Assembly: GCA_900543695.1 (NCBI GenBank)
Contig: UQSG01000032.1
Coordinates: 1-24,633, forward strand
DNA: 24,633 nt
DNA from: an uncultured Clostridium sp.
Lineage (GTDB): Bacteria > Bacillota > Clostridia > UBA1212 > UBA1255
Direction of reading: 5' to 3'
In this document: positions 15,131-22,901 of the stretch, piece by piece
How positions within the stretch are numbered: position 1 is the first letter of the stretch
Layout: each line of letters starts with the position of its first letter
Notes under the pieces: model-generated
What the model was told of the DNA's origin: nothing
Database searches by the model: none
Seen by the model: the letters and a program-made list of their open reading frames with translations, nothing else
Program-made: the position numbers and the translations under genes

Positions 15131-16053
15131 AACGCACCGCCGTTTTTAATCAATTTCATTTCCAGCATTCGTTCATAACCTTTAGCAGTAGCACAAATAT
15201 CATCGTTTACAGTAATACGCCCTTCGTCATATTCGGCAAAGTTACGGATCATACAACCGCCTCCACCGACAATATACAGCTTCATCAGCTTCGAGTTATA
15301 GCCGTGTTCACGCAGTCTGCGGAAAATGCCTTCTACATACTCTCTTGCGGTGTCGGTGATTGTTTTCAGATAGTCGCCGTCAATATCGGCTGTGCCGAAA
15401 CGAAGCACACGGGTAATCATTTCTTCGGGCGGCTCTGCGTGATGAACTCTCATCAGATTTTCACGAATTTGGAGCATACACTGGTGTGTTCCGAATTTCT
15501 CGGTAAAACAGCGGTTGGGATTCGGCTTTTTATCATTGACGAACATAATATTCATCGTGCCGTTGCCAATATCGCAGAGCATATTTACGCCTGAAAAATC
15601 GGATAAGTGATTGACAATAGCGGCAAATCCCTGTGGGTAAACATCTGCACCGACAATGCGGATATGATAATCCTTGCCTTTGAAATTAAAGTCAACTGTT
15701 TCGTGCTTCAGTAAATATCTTTTAAATTCTTCTCGCTGTTCGCTTACCCAAGTCAGCGGAAGCCCGGCGGCAATCAATACATCAGCAGAATAGATTTTTG
15801 CAATATTCAGCTCTCGTGCGATTGCCGCAAGCGTCAGAACATAATAATCCTCATCCAACATTTTATCTGCTGAAAACTCCTTATGCTCTGCGCCGATAAG
15901 ATAATACTTGTTATTCCAAACAAGTAGATTATCTTTGAAAATTGGTTCTTTTTCATATACGGTCACACCTGTCTGAAAACAGCAATTAGCCGTTTTCATA
16001 TTTCCATAGCCGTGGTCAATACCGATGATATATGTTTCTTTATATTTTTTCAT
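15127..16053 (-). CDS. ParM/StbA-like actin ATPase
   Basis: A 308-residue actin-superfamily protein. Phosphate-1 (YIIGIDHGYGNMKTA), phosphate-2 (MLCDIGNGTMNIMFV) and adenosine (LYIVGGGGCMIRNF) motifs are present, in the order typical of ParM/StbA-type plasmid segregation filaments. The start at ATG 16053 is chosen because AAGGAGG lies about 10 bp upstream; the frame opens 22 codons earlier but that part overlaps the small Cys-rich gene. It is translationally coupled to the ParR-like gene. Its presence implies the element is maintained, at least briefly, as a segregating circle. Confidence 0.88.
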   Translation of the reverse strand: MKKYKETYIIGIDHGYGNMKTANCCFQTGVTVYEKEPIFKDNLLVWNNKYYLIGAEHKEFSADKMLDEDYYVLTLAAIARELNIAKIYSADVLIAAGLPLTWVSEQREEFKRYLLKHETVDFNFKGKDYHIRIVGADVYPQGFAAIVNHLSDFSGVNMLCDIGNGTMNIMFVNDKKPNPNRCFTEKFGTHQCMLQIRENLMRVHHAEPPEEMITRVLRFGTADIDGDYLKTITDTAREYVEGIFRRLREHGYNSKLMKLYIVGGGGCMIRNFAEYDEGRITVNDDICATAKGYERMLEMKLIKNGGAL

Positions 16054-16210
16054 TGTGATTGTCCTCCTTGATTTTAATGATTTCTTGTTTGCTTCCTGAA
16101 AAAACAGGACAGACACCACTACTTATCATCAAACAGCTTTGGTGTCCGCATTGCATACATAAGGTGTCCTTAATTTTGATTTGTTGTGATTTTATCAGAT
16201 TGTACTGCAC
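16040..16210 (-). CDS. Small Cys-rich ORF upstream of parM-like gene
   Basis: A 56-residue frame starting at GTG 16210, about 9 bp after AAAGGAGG on the minus strand. It contains four cysteines in CMQCGHQSCLMISSGVCPVF, a possible zinc-binding knot, and a Lys-rich C-terminus (IIKIKEDNHNEKI). It overlaps the start of the ParM-like gene by 14 bp, so it may be coupled to it or act as a leader peptide. The DNA repeats GGACACC twice within it. No family recognised; the strong ribosome site is the main support. Confidence 0.5.
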   Translation of the reverse strand: MQYNLIKSQQIKIKDTLCMQCGHQSCLMISSGVCPVFSGSKQEIIKIKEDNHNEKI

Positions 16211-16240
16211 CCAAAAGACCTCCTTTCTGCTTTTGCGCAT

Positions 16241-16278
16241 AAAAAGAACACCTACCGATTTATACATCAATAGGTGTT
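16241..16278 (-). terminator. Terminator after the sigma-like gene
   Basis: AACACCTA (16278-16271 on the minus strand) pairs with TAGGTGTT (16254-16247) around a 16-nt loop, followed by C and five T residues. It begins just after the stop codon of the sigma-like gene and isolates it from the operon downstream. Confidence 0.6.
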
Positions 16279-16279
16279 G

Positions 16280-17182
16280 TTAGATAATTTTCTTATTGCT
16301 GAATCCTAAATCTTCACCGCTGAACTTTTCGTAAGCTAAGCCAATCCTTCGGATTCTTTTGTGAATAGCACTGTGAGTTTTGAAACCTAATTCTTCTGCA
16401 ATTTTTTCGAGTGTAACATCATCCATTCGCATTGTGAGTATTTTCCTGTCTGTTTCAGAAAGAGTGTCTAAAAATTTGCTGACTGCAATCGGTTCTAATA
16501 CGGTACTCTCAACATTAATACTGTCATCGGGAATGTCCCACTCCATGCCGTCTGTATTCTCTGCATACTTTTCTTTTAATTCATCAAGGGATTCAACGGA
16601 TATTTTTGCACGGGTGTGATACCACTTGCGGTAAAAATCAATTTTTTGTCGACTCTTTCGGTAATCAAAATCTTCAAAGCAGCGATATTCTGCCGCCACA
16701 GCAATGATCTCATTCATATTGTGTTTTGCCATTATTTTAGGAACGAGCCAAGTGAATGTTTCTGAGATTTCTTCTTCGGATATATATCCGAGGTCTTCGT
16801 CTACATTGCTGCTTTTTAATATCTCCTGTAACTTAGGGATAACCCCTTCATCTTCCATTCCTTTGATCCAAATAGAAGCTGCATGTGCATATCTCCAAGA
16901 CGGCTCATATCCTGAATAAATCTCCCTTTTTGCTCCAAGCCCCATAAAAGGCCACACCATAAAGGCGTAAGCGTCGATGATTACCAGCTTAAATAAATCA
17001 CTTTCTATTATTTCTATGGCACGACGATCTTGAAGCAATTTTCTTGGATTTCTTGGAATACTGTTTATTTCTTCTCCGCATTTATCCAAAATGCTTTTGG
17101 GAATGAAGTAGAACGCAGAAATATATTCTGCATTGCGAAACGGTGTGATTTCGCCGTTTTTTCTTTTTAATAATATCGGCAT
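16280..17182 (-). CDS. Sigma-70 region-4-like regulatory protein
   Basis: A 300-residue protein. The C-terminal part is a sigma region 4-type HTH: LSETDRKILTMRMDDVTLEK, then IAEELGFKTHSAIHKRIRRI (about 235-285). The N-terminal 220 residues are not a recognisable sigma region 2 and contain a hydrophobic patch (LVIIDAYAFMVWPFMG). It could be a divergent sigma factor or an HTH regulator of element genes. A GGAAAGGAGG site precedes the start; upstream on the minus strand lie a near-palindrome (17202-17217) and a good promoter (17266-17294). A terminator follows, so it is a single-gene transcript divergent from the XRE-like gene. Confidence 0.65.
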   Translation of the reverse strand: MPILLKRKNGEITPFRNAEYISAFYFIPKSILDKCGEEINSIPRNPRKLLQDRRAIEIIESDLFKLVIIDAYAFMVWPFMGLGAKREIYSGYEPSWRYAHAASIWIKGMEDEGVIPKLQEILKSSNVDEDLGYISEEEISETFTWLVPKIMAKHNMNEIIAVAAEYRCFEDFDYRKSRQKIDFYRKWYHTRAKISVESLDELKEKYAENTDGMEWDIPDDSINVESTVLEPIAVSKFLDTLSETDRKILTMRMDDVTLEKIAEELGFKTHSAIHKRIRRIGLAYEKFSGEDLGFSNKKII

Positions 17183-17201
17183 GTTTTGTGCCTCCTTTCC
17201 A

Positions 17202-17217
17202 GAGAGTGCGCTCTCTA
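17202..17217. promoter_or_regulatory. Operator-like palindrome before the sigma-like gene
   Basis: AGAGAGTGCGCTCTCT is a near-perfect 16-bp palindrome in the 5' leader, next to the ribosome site (GGAAAGGAGG, minus strand). It may be a repressor site or an mRNA hairpin controlling translation. Confidence 0.45.
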
Positions 17218-17265
17218 TTTATTAAACGACACAGAAATCTTATTTTGTTCCTGAATTATAAAAAT

Positions 17266-17294
17266 ATTATAATCTTTTTTGCAAAGAAACTCAA
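17266..17294 (-). promoter_or_regulatory. Promoter of the sigma-like gene
   Basis: On the minus strand TTGAGT (17294-17289) and TATAAT (17271-17266) are separated by exactly 17 bp, a strong sigma-A type promoter. Transcription would start near 17259, about 77 nt before the start codon. Confidence 0.7.
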
Positions 17295-17332
17295 TAAAGT
17301 TGGAGCAAAAGCTATATTAATAGGTCTTTAAA

Positions 17333-17361
17333 TTGACATTTGCTTTAAAACACGATAGTAT
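17333..17361 (+). promoter_or_regulatory. Promoter of the XRE-like gene (possibly of the island)
   Basis: A perfect TTGACA at 17333-17338 and TAGTAT at 17356-17361 are 17 bp apart. The -10 overlaps one arm of an inverted repeat (17356-17385). With the island genes on the same strand and no strong promoter seen directly before 17909, this may also drive them. Confidence 0.7.
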
Positions 17362-17385
17362 GTTGGTATGCAAACTTACATACTA
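17356..17385. promoter_or_regulatory. Operator-like inverted repeat at the XRE promoter
   Basis: TAGTATGT (17356-17363) and ACATACTA (17378-17385) are exact reverse complements 14 bp apart, covering the -10 box and start site. Autorepression by the XRE-like protein is the simplest reading. Confidence 0.55.
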
Positions 17386-17407
17386 ATTTTGAAACGGTGG
17401 TGATTAC

Positions 17408-17764
17408 TTGATTGTTGATGATTCTATGAAATTCTGTAATTTGCTTGCGCAAATGATAAAAGAGGCAAATTTATCAAATGTCAAGTTTTACACCGCACTT
17501 GGCATAAAGAAACCTTACTTTTATAATATTTTAAGCGGTAAAGTTAATCCACCTCCTCCTGATAGACAAATTGCAATGCTTCGGTTATTGAATCCAAAGC
17601 CTGAACAAATAGCGTTGTTTTTTGATTTAGCTGCACAAGAACGAAATGAAGTACCTGCTGATATCGCAAAAACCTTAGAAAATAAAGATTTGTGCAGAGA
17701 ATTGAGAAATGGTATAGATTACGAAAAATTATTAAAGAACGGAGAATACAAAAATGAGCGATAA
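17408..17764 (+). CDS. XRE-like helix-turn-helix regulator
   Basis: A 118-residue protein with a Cro/C1-type HTH: MIKEANLSNVKFYTALGIKK, then PYFYNILSGKVNPPPPDRQI. A C-terminal helical part with a KPEQIALFFDLAAQERNEVP segment follows, a form seen in regulators placed before type I restriction genes. The start is probably TTG 17408 behind GGTGGT; ATG 17426 is the alternative. Its 3' end overlaps the start of the hsdM remnant (17754), which supports an original role controlling a restriction-modification operon. That operon is now gone, so the regulator may be an orphan or may control the island. Confidence 0.75.
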   Translation: MIVDDSMKFCNLLAQMIKEANLSNVKFYTALGIKKPYFYNILSGKVNPPPPDRQIAMLRLLNPKPEQIALFFDLAAQERNEVPADIAKTLENKDLCRELRNGIDYEKLLKNGEYKNER

Positions 17765-17808
17765 TAAAAGAGAACAAGAGAGAACAGAACTTTACCGTAC
17801 AATATGGT
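17754..17808 (+). pseudogene. hsdM: 5' remnant of a type I methylase gene (hsdM)
   Basis: An 18-codon frame, MSDNKREQERTELYRTIW then TAG. It closely resembles the conserved N-terminus of type I methyltransferase subunits (xENKREQERxELxRTIWNIAxDLRGSVDGWDF, from knowledge of the family), and stops exactly where the family continues. The match breaks at about 17806. Sequence 17809-17908 has only tiny frames, including the tail-like YRLDEKEAKNDLMNGGEM ending at 17908, perhaps the end of another lost gene. Confidence 0.65.
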
Positions 17809-17908
17809 AGAGATGGATGTAGAAACACAAAAATTAAATTAGTTAAAATACATATAGACTTGATGAGAAAGAAGCAAAAAATGATTTGATGAACGGAGGC
17901 GAAATGTA

Positions 17909-19147
17909 GTGCGGCTCTTTTATGGAGTACCCGAAGATATCGAAAATTGGATGAGTCTTGTAACTCGGGTTAGATGGAATTTCCCAGGTTTGGAGACGCA
18001 GGAGAAGATGGATGAGCATAGAGCTACCGTTCTCAGATTTATGAGCAAGCGGCAGGCTATTTGCGTAAAAGAAGGAAACGAAATCGTCGGCGTTATGCTG
18101 TTCTCACGAAGACACAATATGCTCTGCTGCCTTGCTGTCTCTCCAAGCTTTCGCCGGCGCGGTGTTGCTTCTATGCTTATGGATGAAGCTTTCCGTAATC
18201 TAGATAGAACAAAAGAAATATCGGTTTCCACTTTCAGAGCCGATGATGAGAAAGGCACTGCTCCGAGAACACTATATGAAAAATACGGTTTCGTTGAGGA
18301 GGCTCTGATTGAAGAGATGAATTATCCGAATCAGAAGTACATCCTTTATCCTGTGGGTTCAGAGCGTAAAAACAGACAAATCGCGATCAACAAGATGGTG
18401 CGTGAGATCAGCAGTATACTGCAAGGTAACGAACCATCAATTTACCTATATGGCTCCTCTGTTTTGAATGACTTCAGACTGGGATGGAGCGATATTGATA
18501 TCTTAGTTTTGACAGATAAACAGATCACTGAAGAACAGGCTAAAAAGCTTGTCGGTCTACGACAAGTGATGCTTGAGAAAGAACCCGACAATCCATATTA
18601 TCGTTCCTTTGAAGGCGGAATGCTCACACTGGATGCTTTCCTTACCGGAAAGGCAGACCGCGTTGTTTACTGGGGCACCGGCGGCGAAAAAATGACCGAT
18701 CATTTTGTGCTGGACAGCTTCGGTATGACAGAGCTGATCGAAAGCAGTATTTTGTTATACGGAAACGACATCCGTAATCAACTGAAGGCACCTAAATTCA
18801 GTGAACTGTATTCCGATGTAAAGCATCATTACGAAACCATACGGAAATATGCGCAGAATACCAGACGCAGCATATACTCTTTTGGCTGGATGCTGGATAT
18901 CGCACGGTGTATCTATACCCTTCACACCGGCAAAATCATTGCAAAGACCGATGCCGGGCAATGGGCGTTAGAAAATAATTTCTGTCCTGTTCCGGATGCG
19001 CTTAAAACAGCGCTGAAGGTTCGCAAATCACCGTTGGAATTTAAAAAAGATGAGTCCACACTGGACTATGCTCAAACGCTCGGTGAACTGATACAGAAGT
19101 TTGCGGACGTGTTGGAGAAGAAATTAGAAAAATATTCTTGCATATAG
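17909..19147 (+). CDS. GNAT acetyltransferase-nucleotidyltransferase fusion
   Basis: A 412-residue two-domain protein. Residues 1-145 are a GNAT domain with the acetyl-CoA motif (LAVSPSFRRRGVASMLM, 75-91) and the YEKYGF end motif. Residues 155-410 are an AadA/ANT-type nucleotidyltransferase: G182-S183 in YLYGSSVLNDFRLGWSDIDI with D195 and D197 as metal ligands, followed by a helical C-terminal domain (KHHYETIRKYAQNTRRSIYS). The protein could both acetylate and adenylylate, as bifunctional aminoglycoside enzymes do with other pairs; the substrate is unknown. The start is GTG 17909 behind GGAGG at 17896-17900. First gene of the island. Confidence 0.85.
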   Translation: MRLFYGVPEDIENWMSLVTRVRWNFPGLETQEKMDEHRATVLRFMSKRQAICVKEGNEIVGVMLFSRRHNMLCCLAVSPSFRRRGVASMLMDEAFRNLDRTKEISVSTFRADDEKGTAPRTLYEKYGFVEEALIEEMNYPNQKYILYPVGSERKNRQIAINKMVREISSILQGNEPSIYLYGSSVLNDFRLGWSDIDILVLTDKQITEEQAKKLVGLRQVMLEKEPDNPYYRSFEGGMLTLDAFLTGKADRVVYWGTGGEKMTDHFVLDSFGMTELIESSILLYGNDIRNQLKAPKFSELYSDVKHHYETIRKYAQNTRRSIYSFGWMLDIARCIYTLHTGKIIAKTDAGQWALENNFCPVPDALKTALKVRKSPLEFKKDESTLDYAQTLGELIQKFADVLEKKLEKYSCI

Positions 19148-19157
19148 GAGATAAAAT

Positions 19158-19649
19158 ATGATATTGCTTACTGCGTTCAAAGGGAATAATAATTCGTCAA
19201 AAATACTGTTGGACAGTATTAGTGGCGATAACATTAGGAAGAAATTACTTACAAACAGTTTTGATGCGTGTGAACAAGAAATAATAGAAGCAATATCTAT
19301 TTTTCAACCAGAGTATGTAATTTCCTTCGGACGAAAGCCGGTTATAAACAGGCTCTATATAGAACCTGCGGCTTGTAATGAAGGTGATTGTATTAGAACG
19401 AACTTTGATATTTCAGTTTTAGAAAAAAGTCTTTTAGAGCACGATCTTCCTTATAAAGTGTCTTCAAAATTAAGTAATTACCTATGTAACCATGCGTATT
19501 ATTGTGGATTGAGATATATTGAGAAGAATACGGCTGAAACAAAAATGATTTTCATACATATTCCCGATATGAAAAACATTCAAAATATGGATTCGATCAT
19601 TTCGTGGTTAAATGACTTTTGTGGAGGATTAAATGAATTTCGTAACTAA
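19158..19649 (+). CDS. Pyroglutamyl-peptidase I-like protein (peptidase C15 family)
   Basis: A 163-residue protein with the scattered signature of pyrrolidone-carboxylate peptidases: an N-terminal MILLTAFKGNNNSS in place of the usual LVTGFEPFGG-type segment, IEPAACN with the likely catalytic E69, YLCNHAYYCGL with C110, and FIHIPDM with H134. It is shorter than typical members (about 200-215 residues), and the Gly-rich start is altered, so activity or specificity may differ. A GGAGAT site lies before it; its 3' end overlaps the APH-kinase gene by 17 bp. It may remove N-terminal residues from a peptide antibiotic (inference). Confidence 0.7.
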   Translation: MILLTAFKGNNNSSKILLDSISGDNIRKKLLTNSFDACEQEIIEAISIFQPEYVISFGRKPVINRLYIEPAACNEGDCIRTNFDISVLEKSLLEHDLPYKVSSKLSNYLCNHAYYCGLRYIEKNTAETKMIFIHIPDMKNIQNMDSIISWLNDFCGGLNEFRN

Positions 19650-21315
19650 AGAGCCGATCAACAAGGGTTGGTCGAAAGACAAAAAATATTTTGTCACTGA
19701 TGAGAATGGAAATCGGTATCTTCTGCGTGTTTCGGATATAGCGGAATATGATAAGAAACAATCGGAATTCAATATGATGAAACAAGTAGCTTCCTTTGGG
19801 GTGCCTATGTGCCAGCCAATTGAGTTCGGCACTTGTGATGAAGGCGTGTATTCCATTCAGAGCTGGTTTGACGGTGATGACGCAGAGGAAGTCATTGCCA
19901 CACTTTCAGATACCGAACAGTATGTATATGGCTTGGAAGCTGGGCGGATACTCAAAAAGATTCATTCCATACCGGCTCCGGCAACGCAGGAGGATTGGGA
20001 GATTCGCTTCAACTGTAAAATGGATTACAAAATAAAGAAATATACTGAATGTCCCCTGAAATATGAAAACGGGCAGGCTTTTATCGACTACATAAATGAG
20101 AATCGTCATTTGCTGAAGAACAGACCACAGACTTATCAACACGGCGACTACCACATCGGTAATATGATGATCGACCGTAACGGCAAGCTGTATATCATTG
20201 ATTTTAACCGTAACGACTACGGTGATCCTTGGGAGGATATTAAAGCTATCACTTGGGATGTCGAAGCCAGTCAGATGTTTGCAAGCGGAAGAATAAACGG
20301 ATATTTTGACAACGATGTTCCCGAAGAATTTTGGCGCATATTTGCTTTGTATATCTCCTGTGGAATATTATCATCACTCCCTTGGGCGATTCCGTTTGGC
20401 GAGGAGCAAATTCAGGTAATGGTCAATCAGGCGAAAGAGGTTCTGTCCTGGTATAACAATATGAAGAATCCAGTACCGACGTGGTATTCCAAAGGCTATT
20501 ATTTGCAGTACATTGACGGAATTCCTTTCAAATTAAAAAGCCCCTTTGATTTCAGTTTTCTGAGTGAATACGGCAGAGTTTTTAAGGTTTTTGACGATCA
20601 GGATTCCGGAAATATATGCTTTGGAACCGAAAAAGACGGTCAGCGTTATTTCATTAAGTTCGCCGGCGCTCCAACCGAGCAGTATAACGGCGATCCTGCG
20701 GATGCCATTGTCAGACTGAAAGCAACTTTGCCGGTATACAGCGATCTGAAGCACAAGAATTTAATTGAACTGGTTGAAGCAAAAGATATTGCCGGTGGAT
20801 TTATGATGATGTTCAAATGGGTTGACGGCGATTGCATGGGAAGAATGTATACTGCACAGCACAAAAAGTTTATGGCATTATCTGTCCAGGATAAGCTTAA
20901 AGTATTTGCGGATATTCTTGATTTCTTTGAATACATTGCCTCTCAGAACTATGTGCCTATCGACTTCTATGATGGAAGCATTATGTATGATTTTGAGTGC
21001 GGGAAGACAACGATTTGCGACATTGACTTTTACCGCAAGCAGCCGTGTACAAACGATATGGGTCGTATGTGGGGCAGCTCTCTTTTTCAGTCACCGGAGG
21101 AATACCAATTGGGAGCAGTGATTGATGAGATTACGAATGTTTATACGCTCGGCGCTACAGCCTTTGCCCTTTTCGGCGAATACAACCGCACACGAGACAA
21201 ATGGCAGCTTAGCGATGAACTCTTTGAGGTTGCAACAAGGGCAGTTAATGATGATAGAACTAAGAGACAGCAGTCGATAAGACAGTTAATCGATGAGTGG
21301 GAAAACCACCCATAA
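19633..21315 (+). CDS. Aminoglycoside-phosphotransferase-like/protein-kinase-like fusion
   Basis: A 560-residue protein with two kinase-fold modules. Residues 1-275 are APH-like: K/R in RYLLRVSD, the Brenner motif H170-GDYHIGN (catalytic D172) and the metal-binding D190 in IIDFNRND. Residues 285-560 resemble a compact Ser/Thr-kinase-like family of Firmicutes: K342 in YFIKFAG, D444/D447 in VPIDFYDGS and D463/D465 in ICDIDFY, then NDMGRMWGSSLFQSPEE. Both sets of key residues look intact. Related modules exist as separate proteins, so this is a fusion joined at about 276-286 (NMKNPVPTWYSKGYYLQYID). The start at 19633 follows GGAGG. Substrates are unknown; small-molecule phosphorylation fits the setting. 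Confidence 0.82.
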   Translation: MNFVTKEPINKGWSKDKKYFVTDENGNRYLLRVSDIAEYDKKQSEFNMMKQVASFGVPMCQPIEFGTCDEGVYSIQSWFDGDDAEEVIATLSDTEQYVYGLEAGRILKKIHSIPAPATQEDWEIRFNCKMDYKIKKYTECPLKYENGQAFIDYINENRHLLKNRPQTYQHGDYHIGNMMIDRNGKLYIIDFNRNDYGDPWEDIKAITWDVEASQMFASGRINGYFDNDVPEEFWRIFALYISCGILSSLPWAIPFGEEQIQVMVNQAKEVLSWYNNMKNPVPTWYSKGYYLQYIDGIPFKLKSPFDFSFLSEYGRVFKVFDDQDSGNICFGTEKDGQRYFIKFAGAPTEQYNGDPADAIVRLKATLPVYSDLKHKNLIELVEAKDIAGGFMMMFKWVDGDCMGRMYTAQHKKFMALSVQDKLKVFADILDFFEYIASQNYVPIDFYDGSIMYDFECGKTTICDIDFYRKQPCTNDMGRMWGSSLFQSPEEYQLGAVIDEITNVYTLGATAFALFGEYNRTRDKWQLSDELFEVATRAVNDDRTKRQQSIRQLIDEWENHP

Positions 21316-21335
21316 TAAAATCCGAGGAAAAACAT

Positions 21336-22364
21336 ATGAAAACTTTAATCAAACCGAAACGCTTAAAGTATGGAGATAAAATAGCGGTTGTCAGTCCGTG
21401 CAACGGATGGGCGGGCGATCCGGATATACTGTGGAAATACAATTTGGGTGTTTCTCGTTTGCAAAAATTGGGACTTGAAGTAATTGCTGCTCCTAATACG
21501 CTGAAAGGCTCTGAATACCTGTCGAAAAATCCGAGAGCACGAGCCGAAGATATTATGTGGGCATTTGAAAATAAAGATATCCATGCGATTATTTGCTGTA
21601 TCGGCGGCAATGACAGCATAAAGCTGATCCCATATATAGAACCGAAAAGTATTTCTCAAAACCCTAAAATATTTATCGGATATTCCGATGTGATGAATCT
21701 TCATTTGTTATGCTATCACTGCGGTCTGTCCTCTTTTTACGGAGACAATTTGCTGAATCCCATTGCCGATCAATCCGGTTGGCATGAATACAGCAAAAAG
21801 TGGTTTGTGAAAGCCTTGTTTGAAGCGTCGCCAATCGGACAGATAACCCCTTCTCCGGATTGGACATTTGAACCAGCCGACTATATCAATCCCGGCTGTA
21901 AAAGAACTTACTATCGCAACAGCGGATACCAAAAGATACAAGGCAAGGGTATTGTACAAGGCAGACTGATTGGCGGACATACGGGATTAATGGAACTTGC
22001 GGAAACCCCTATCGAACTGACAGCGGAAGATTTTGAGGAAGCAATATTGTTTGTCGAAGATATTCCGGAATTTTTTGATGAGGCGTCTGTACAAAAATTT
22101 TTCTCTTATCTCGGGGAAAAAGGGATTTTACAGAAGCTGAATGGTATCATTATCGGAAAAGTAAATGAAAACAGGTCTTTTGAAGAACGAGCAAAAACGA
22201 TTCACCATGTTATTTCCGAGGAGTATTCCTGCTCTGTTCCCGTATTGTACGGACTGAATTTCGGCCATAGTTCACCGATGTTTGTACTCCCGTATGGAGC
22301 AATGGCGGAAATTGACTGTGAGAAAACCACTTTTTCTATTTTGGAGAGTGGTGTTACGGTATAG
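21336..22364 (+). CDS. LD-carboxypeptidase, peptidase S66 (MccF-like)
   Basis: A 342-residue serine peptidase of family S66. The catalytic residues match: nucleophile S117 in FIGYSDVM, E241 in LFVEDIPE and H311 in LNFGHSSPM; the N-terminal KYGDKIAVVSPCNG and the CIGGND segment are family-typical. S66 enzymes are either LD-carboxypeptidases of murein recycling or MccF-type enzymes that split microcin C and related aminoacyl-nucleotides. The setting in a modification island favours the second. ATG 21336 is preceded by GAGG; the frame opens at 21297 inside the upstream gene. A GNAT gene follows directly, as in MccF/MccE-type immunity. Confidence 0.88.
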   Translation: MKTLIKPKRLKYGDKIAVVSPCNGWAGDPDILWKYNLGVSRLQKLGLEVIAAPNTLKGSEYLSKNPRARAEDIMWAFENKDIHAIICCIGGNDSIKLIPYIEPKSISQNPKIFIGYSDVMNLHLLCYHCGLSSFYGDNLLNPIADQSGWHEYSKKWFVKALFEASPIGQITPSPDWTFEPADYINPGCKRTYYRNSGYQKIQGKGIVQGRLIGGHTGLMELAETPIELTAEDFEEAILFVEDIPEFFDEASVQKFFSYLGEKGILQKLNGIIIGKVNENRSFEERAKTIHHVISEEYSCSVPVLYGLNFGHSSPMFVLPYGAMAEIDCEKTTFSILESGVTV

Positions 22365-22381
22365 TGATGGAGGAATGATTG

Positions 22382-22825
22382 ATGATAAAACTCAAAGAAA
22401 TAAAAGCGGATAATCTTGAGGATGTGTTAAAACTTAAGGTGTCGAAAAATCAAGAGAACTTTGTTTCAACTACAGCCTATTCTTTGGCACAAGCGTATGT
22501 TTACCGAGGAAATGCCTATCCTTTTGCAATTTACGCTGATGATACATTGGTTGGATTTATTATGTTCGGGTTTTATGAATTGAGAAATCAATATACATTA
22601 TGGAAGTTTCTGATAGATGAGAAATATCAAAATAAAGGCTACGGTAAGATTGCGTTGCTTTTAGGTATTGCGTACATGAAAAAGCAGTATGACATAAAAG
22701 AAATGTACACAGGAGTTGCCATTGATAACCATGTTGCAGAACGTTTATATCATTCTGTCGGGTTTCAATTAACAGGACTCGTTGAAAACGGTATGAAAGA
22801 ACTGAGATATGTGTGCAGGGAGTGA
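22382..22825 (+). CDS. GNAT-family N-acetyltransferase (BltD-like)
   Basis: A 147-residue single-domain GNAT. The acetyl-CoA loop is LIDEKYQNKGYGKIALLLGI, and the C-terminal AERLYHSVGF motif is typical. It resembles small acetyltransferases such as the spermidine acetyltransferase BltD in length and layout, though the substrate is unknown. ATG 22382 is preceded by TGGAGGA; a TTG three bases earlier is less likely. It follows the S66 peptidase by 17 bp. Confidence 0.85.
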   Translation: MIKLKEIKADNLEDVLKLKVSKNQENFVSTTAYSLAQAYVYRGNAYPFAIYADDTLVGFIMFGFYELRNQYTLWKFLIDEKYQNKGYGKIALLLGIAYMKKQYDIKEMYTGVAIDNHVAERLYHSVGFQLTGLVENGMKELRYVCRE

Positions 22826-22901
22826 AAATAGGCGAGAATCACTAAAGCTCAAAACATTTCAAATCAAAGGTAGATTGCGAGGCAGAAAGGAAGGTGTCGT
22901 G

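Noticed and set aside
16094..16109. TCCTG-A6-CAGGA as a terminator
   Set aside because: The stem is only 5 bp, lies inside the small Cys-rich frame and has no following T tract.
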